Part shown: piece by piece, positions 63,181-64,000 of the stretch | How positions within the stretch are numbered: position 1 is the first letter of the stretch | How the letters are laid out: every line of letters starts with the position of its first letter | Origin: an uncultured Myxococcales bacterium | GTDB taxonomy: Bacteria; Myxococcota_A; UBA9042 | DNA length: 64,000 bases | Direction: 5' to 3' | Assembly: GCA_903919145.1 (NCBI GenBank) | Contig: CAIXGW010000016.1 | Location: 1 to 64,000 of the forward strand | Position numbers and translations under genes: made by a program | Notes under the pieces: generated by a model | Told to the model about the DNA's origin: nothing | Databases searched by the model: none | What the model saw: only the letters and a program-made list of their open reading frames with translations

Positions 63181-64000
63181 ATGGCAACGCGCAAGAAAGC
63201 TTCTGCTGAAGGCAACTTGGACCTGGGGACGGCCCCCGCTGCGGCGACTGGTGCCGCAAGCCCTGAGGCACCGCCTGCCCCGGTGGCAGCCGCCGTGGCT
63301 GCCAAGGCTGCGCCTAGCCCCACAGTCATCATCGCCCCGGCGCGCGAGCGCATTGCCATCGTCTCGACGCTGCGAACGCCGTTTTCGCGTTCCTGGAGCG
63401 ATCTCAACGATGTCGACCCGGTCGAGCTATCGACCCAGGTCGCCCGCGAGCTGCTGTTCCGCCTAGAGCTGCCCTACCAAAAGGTCGATCAGGTGGTGTG
63501 GGGTACGGTGATCGCCGTGCCGCGCAGCCCCAACATCGCCCGCGAAGTCGCCTTGAATCTGGGCATGTACCATGCGCACGGCGTGACCGTGTCGCGGGCC
63601 TGCGCCAGCGGCTTTCAGTCGATCGCTTCTGGCGCAGAGATGATCTGGGCAGGGGTGGCCGACGTCGTGCTGTGCGGCGGCGTCGATGTAACCAGCCATG
63701 CGCCGGTGACCTACAAGAAAGCCGTGGTAGACAAGCTTCTGGAACTGCAGAAAGCCAAGGGCATTGACCTGCTCAAGAAGCTCCGCGGTCTGAACCCGCT
63801 GGATTTGCTGCCTTCGCCGCCGGCGCTGACCGAGCGGTACACCGGCAAGACCATGGGCGAGCACGCCGAAGAAATGGCCCAAAACTTTGGGATCAGCCGC
63901 GCCGCCCAAGAAGAATTGGCGATGCAGTCGCACCAGAAGGCCTATGCCGCGGTGCAGACAGGGCTGCTGGCGCAAGAAGTGATGACCGTGCAGACCCCCA
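63181..64000 (+). CDS. Thiolase / acetyl-CoA acyltransferase, N-terminal part
   Basis: The frame starts at the ATG at 63181 (GAGG five bases upstream) and runs off the window after 273 codons. After an Ala/Pro-rich extension of about 55 residues it has the thiolase fold: RIAIVSTLRTPFSR, NIAREVALNLG, the nucleophile Cys141 in VSRACASGFQSIA, CGGVDVTSHAP and GEHAEEMAQNFGISR. The sequence resembles the FadI/trifunctional-beta group of beta-oxidation thiolases. It would cleave 3-ketoacyl-CoA to acetyl-CoA. The His and second Cys of the active site lie outside the window. The N-terminal extension is unusual for this family. Confidence 0.93.
   Translation, partial: MATRKKASAEGNLDLGTAPAAATGAASPEAPPAPVAAAVAAKAAPSPTVIIAPARERIAIVSTLRTPFSRSWSDLNDVDPVELSTQVARELLFRLELPYQKVDQVVWGTVIAVPRSPNIAREVALNLGMYHAHGVTVSRACASGFQSIASGAEMIWAGVADVVLCGGVDVTSHAPVTYKKAVVDKLLELQKAKGIDLLKKLRGLNPLDLLPSPPALTERYTGKTMGEHAEEMAQNFGISRAAQEELAMQSHQKAYAAVQTGLLAQEVMTVQTP

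Noticed and set aside
62865..63407. 180-codon minus-strand frame over the selD-thiolase gap
   Set aside because: Overlaps the thiolase start, has no ribosome binding site and no recognisable sequence; the plus-strand thiolase explains the region.
1..64000. tRNA or rRNA genes
   Set aside because: I looked for the conserved T-arm GGTTCGAATC-type sequence and rRNA landmarks on both strands and saw none that form a gene. A covariance-model scan would settle it.

Overview
The window reads as chromosomal DNA of a high-GC, Gram-negative predatory or social bacterium, most likely a member of the Myxococcota (Deltaproteobacteria in older usage). This rests on several things seen together: giant secreted proteins built from Dictyostelium-type Cys repeats (CDDGNPCT...), Myxococcus-type CDDGN...GDGC repeats and MopE-like CDGxDNDCNGxxDD motifs; many lipoproteins; several eukaryote-like Ser/Thr kinases plus a PP2C phosphatase; a cNMP-binding PilT-like ATPase; and myxobacterial-style beta-propeller lipoproteins (GDRGYLAHWNG). 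The exact genus cannot be read from this sequence. I found no tRNA, rRNA, CRISPR array, transposase, phage gene or origin.

Layout. 1-2.6 kb: the start of a gene leaving the window, an SRPBCC-SDR (DHRS12-like) fusion flanked by a 32-bp direct repeat, and a CAP-domain lipoprotein. 2.6-13.2 kb: one 3550-residue Cys-repeat lipoprotein containing a 915-bp super-repeat. 13.4-19.5 kb: an acyl-CoA dehydrogenase and a second Cys-repeat lipoprotein that ends in three LamG-like domains. 19.8-27.8 kb (minus strand): a co-directional group of an active M16 metallopeptidase, an inactive M16/HEAT lipoprotein, a HEAT protein, DapA and a PP2C phosphatase. 28.0-30.1 kb: aspS, whose 3' end has been tandemly duplicated. 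30.1-33.0 kb: a third Cys-repeat lipoprotein ending in a lamin-tail domain. 33.2-40.1 kb: an OmpA-like protein, a protein with a degenerate radical-SAM look and a CC motif, a lipoprotein glutathione peroxidase, a cNMP-MshEN-PilT ATPase and a secreted thioredoxin-like protein.

40.2-52.5 kb (minus strand) is a tightly packed run of seven genes that looks like one transcription unit. In transcription order it holds two paralogous transmembrane Ser/Thr kinases with periplasmic Cache/EF-hand-like sensors, an S55 (SpoIVB-type) serine peptidase, a beta-propeller/Ig-like protein, the ABC-F ATPase Uup, a GH99/WbsX-like secreted protein and a coiled-coil lipoprotein. Divergent from it (52.6-55.4 kb) are a pentapeptide-repeat protein, a small AgmX/PglI-tail-like secreted protein and a lipoprotein with a redoxin fold that lacks its cysteines. 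55.4-61.6 kb: a beta-propeller protein and a large IPT/TIG-domain lipoprotein. The window closes with selD and the 5' part of a thiolase gene.

The genes centre on the cell envelope: surface adhesin-like repeat proteins, envelope proteases, transmembrane kinases reading the periplasm, and pilus-type motor control. Housekeeping genes (aspS, dapA, uup, selD, thiolase, acyl-CoA dehydrogenase) lie between them. The most distinctive signals are the length-locked 915-bp super-repeat, the paired sensor kinases with their envelope operon, the cNMP-regulated PilT-type ATPase, and a short intergenic repeat family (core AAAGCCCTGG) found only beside gene ends.
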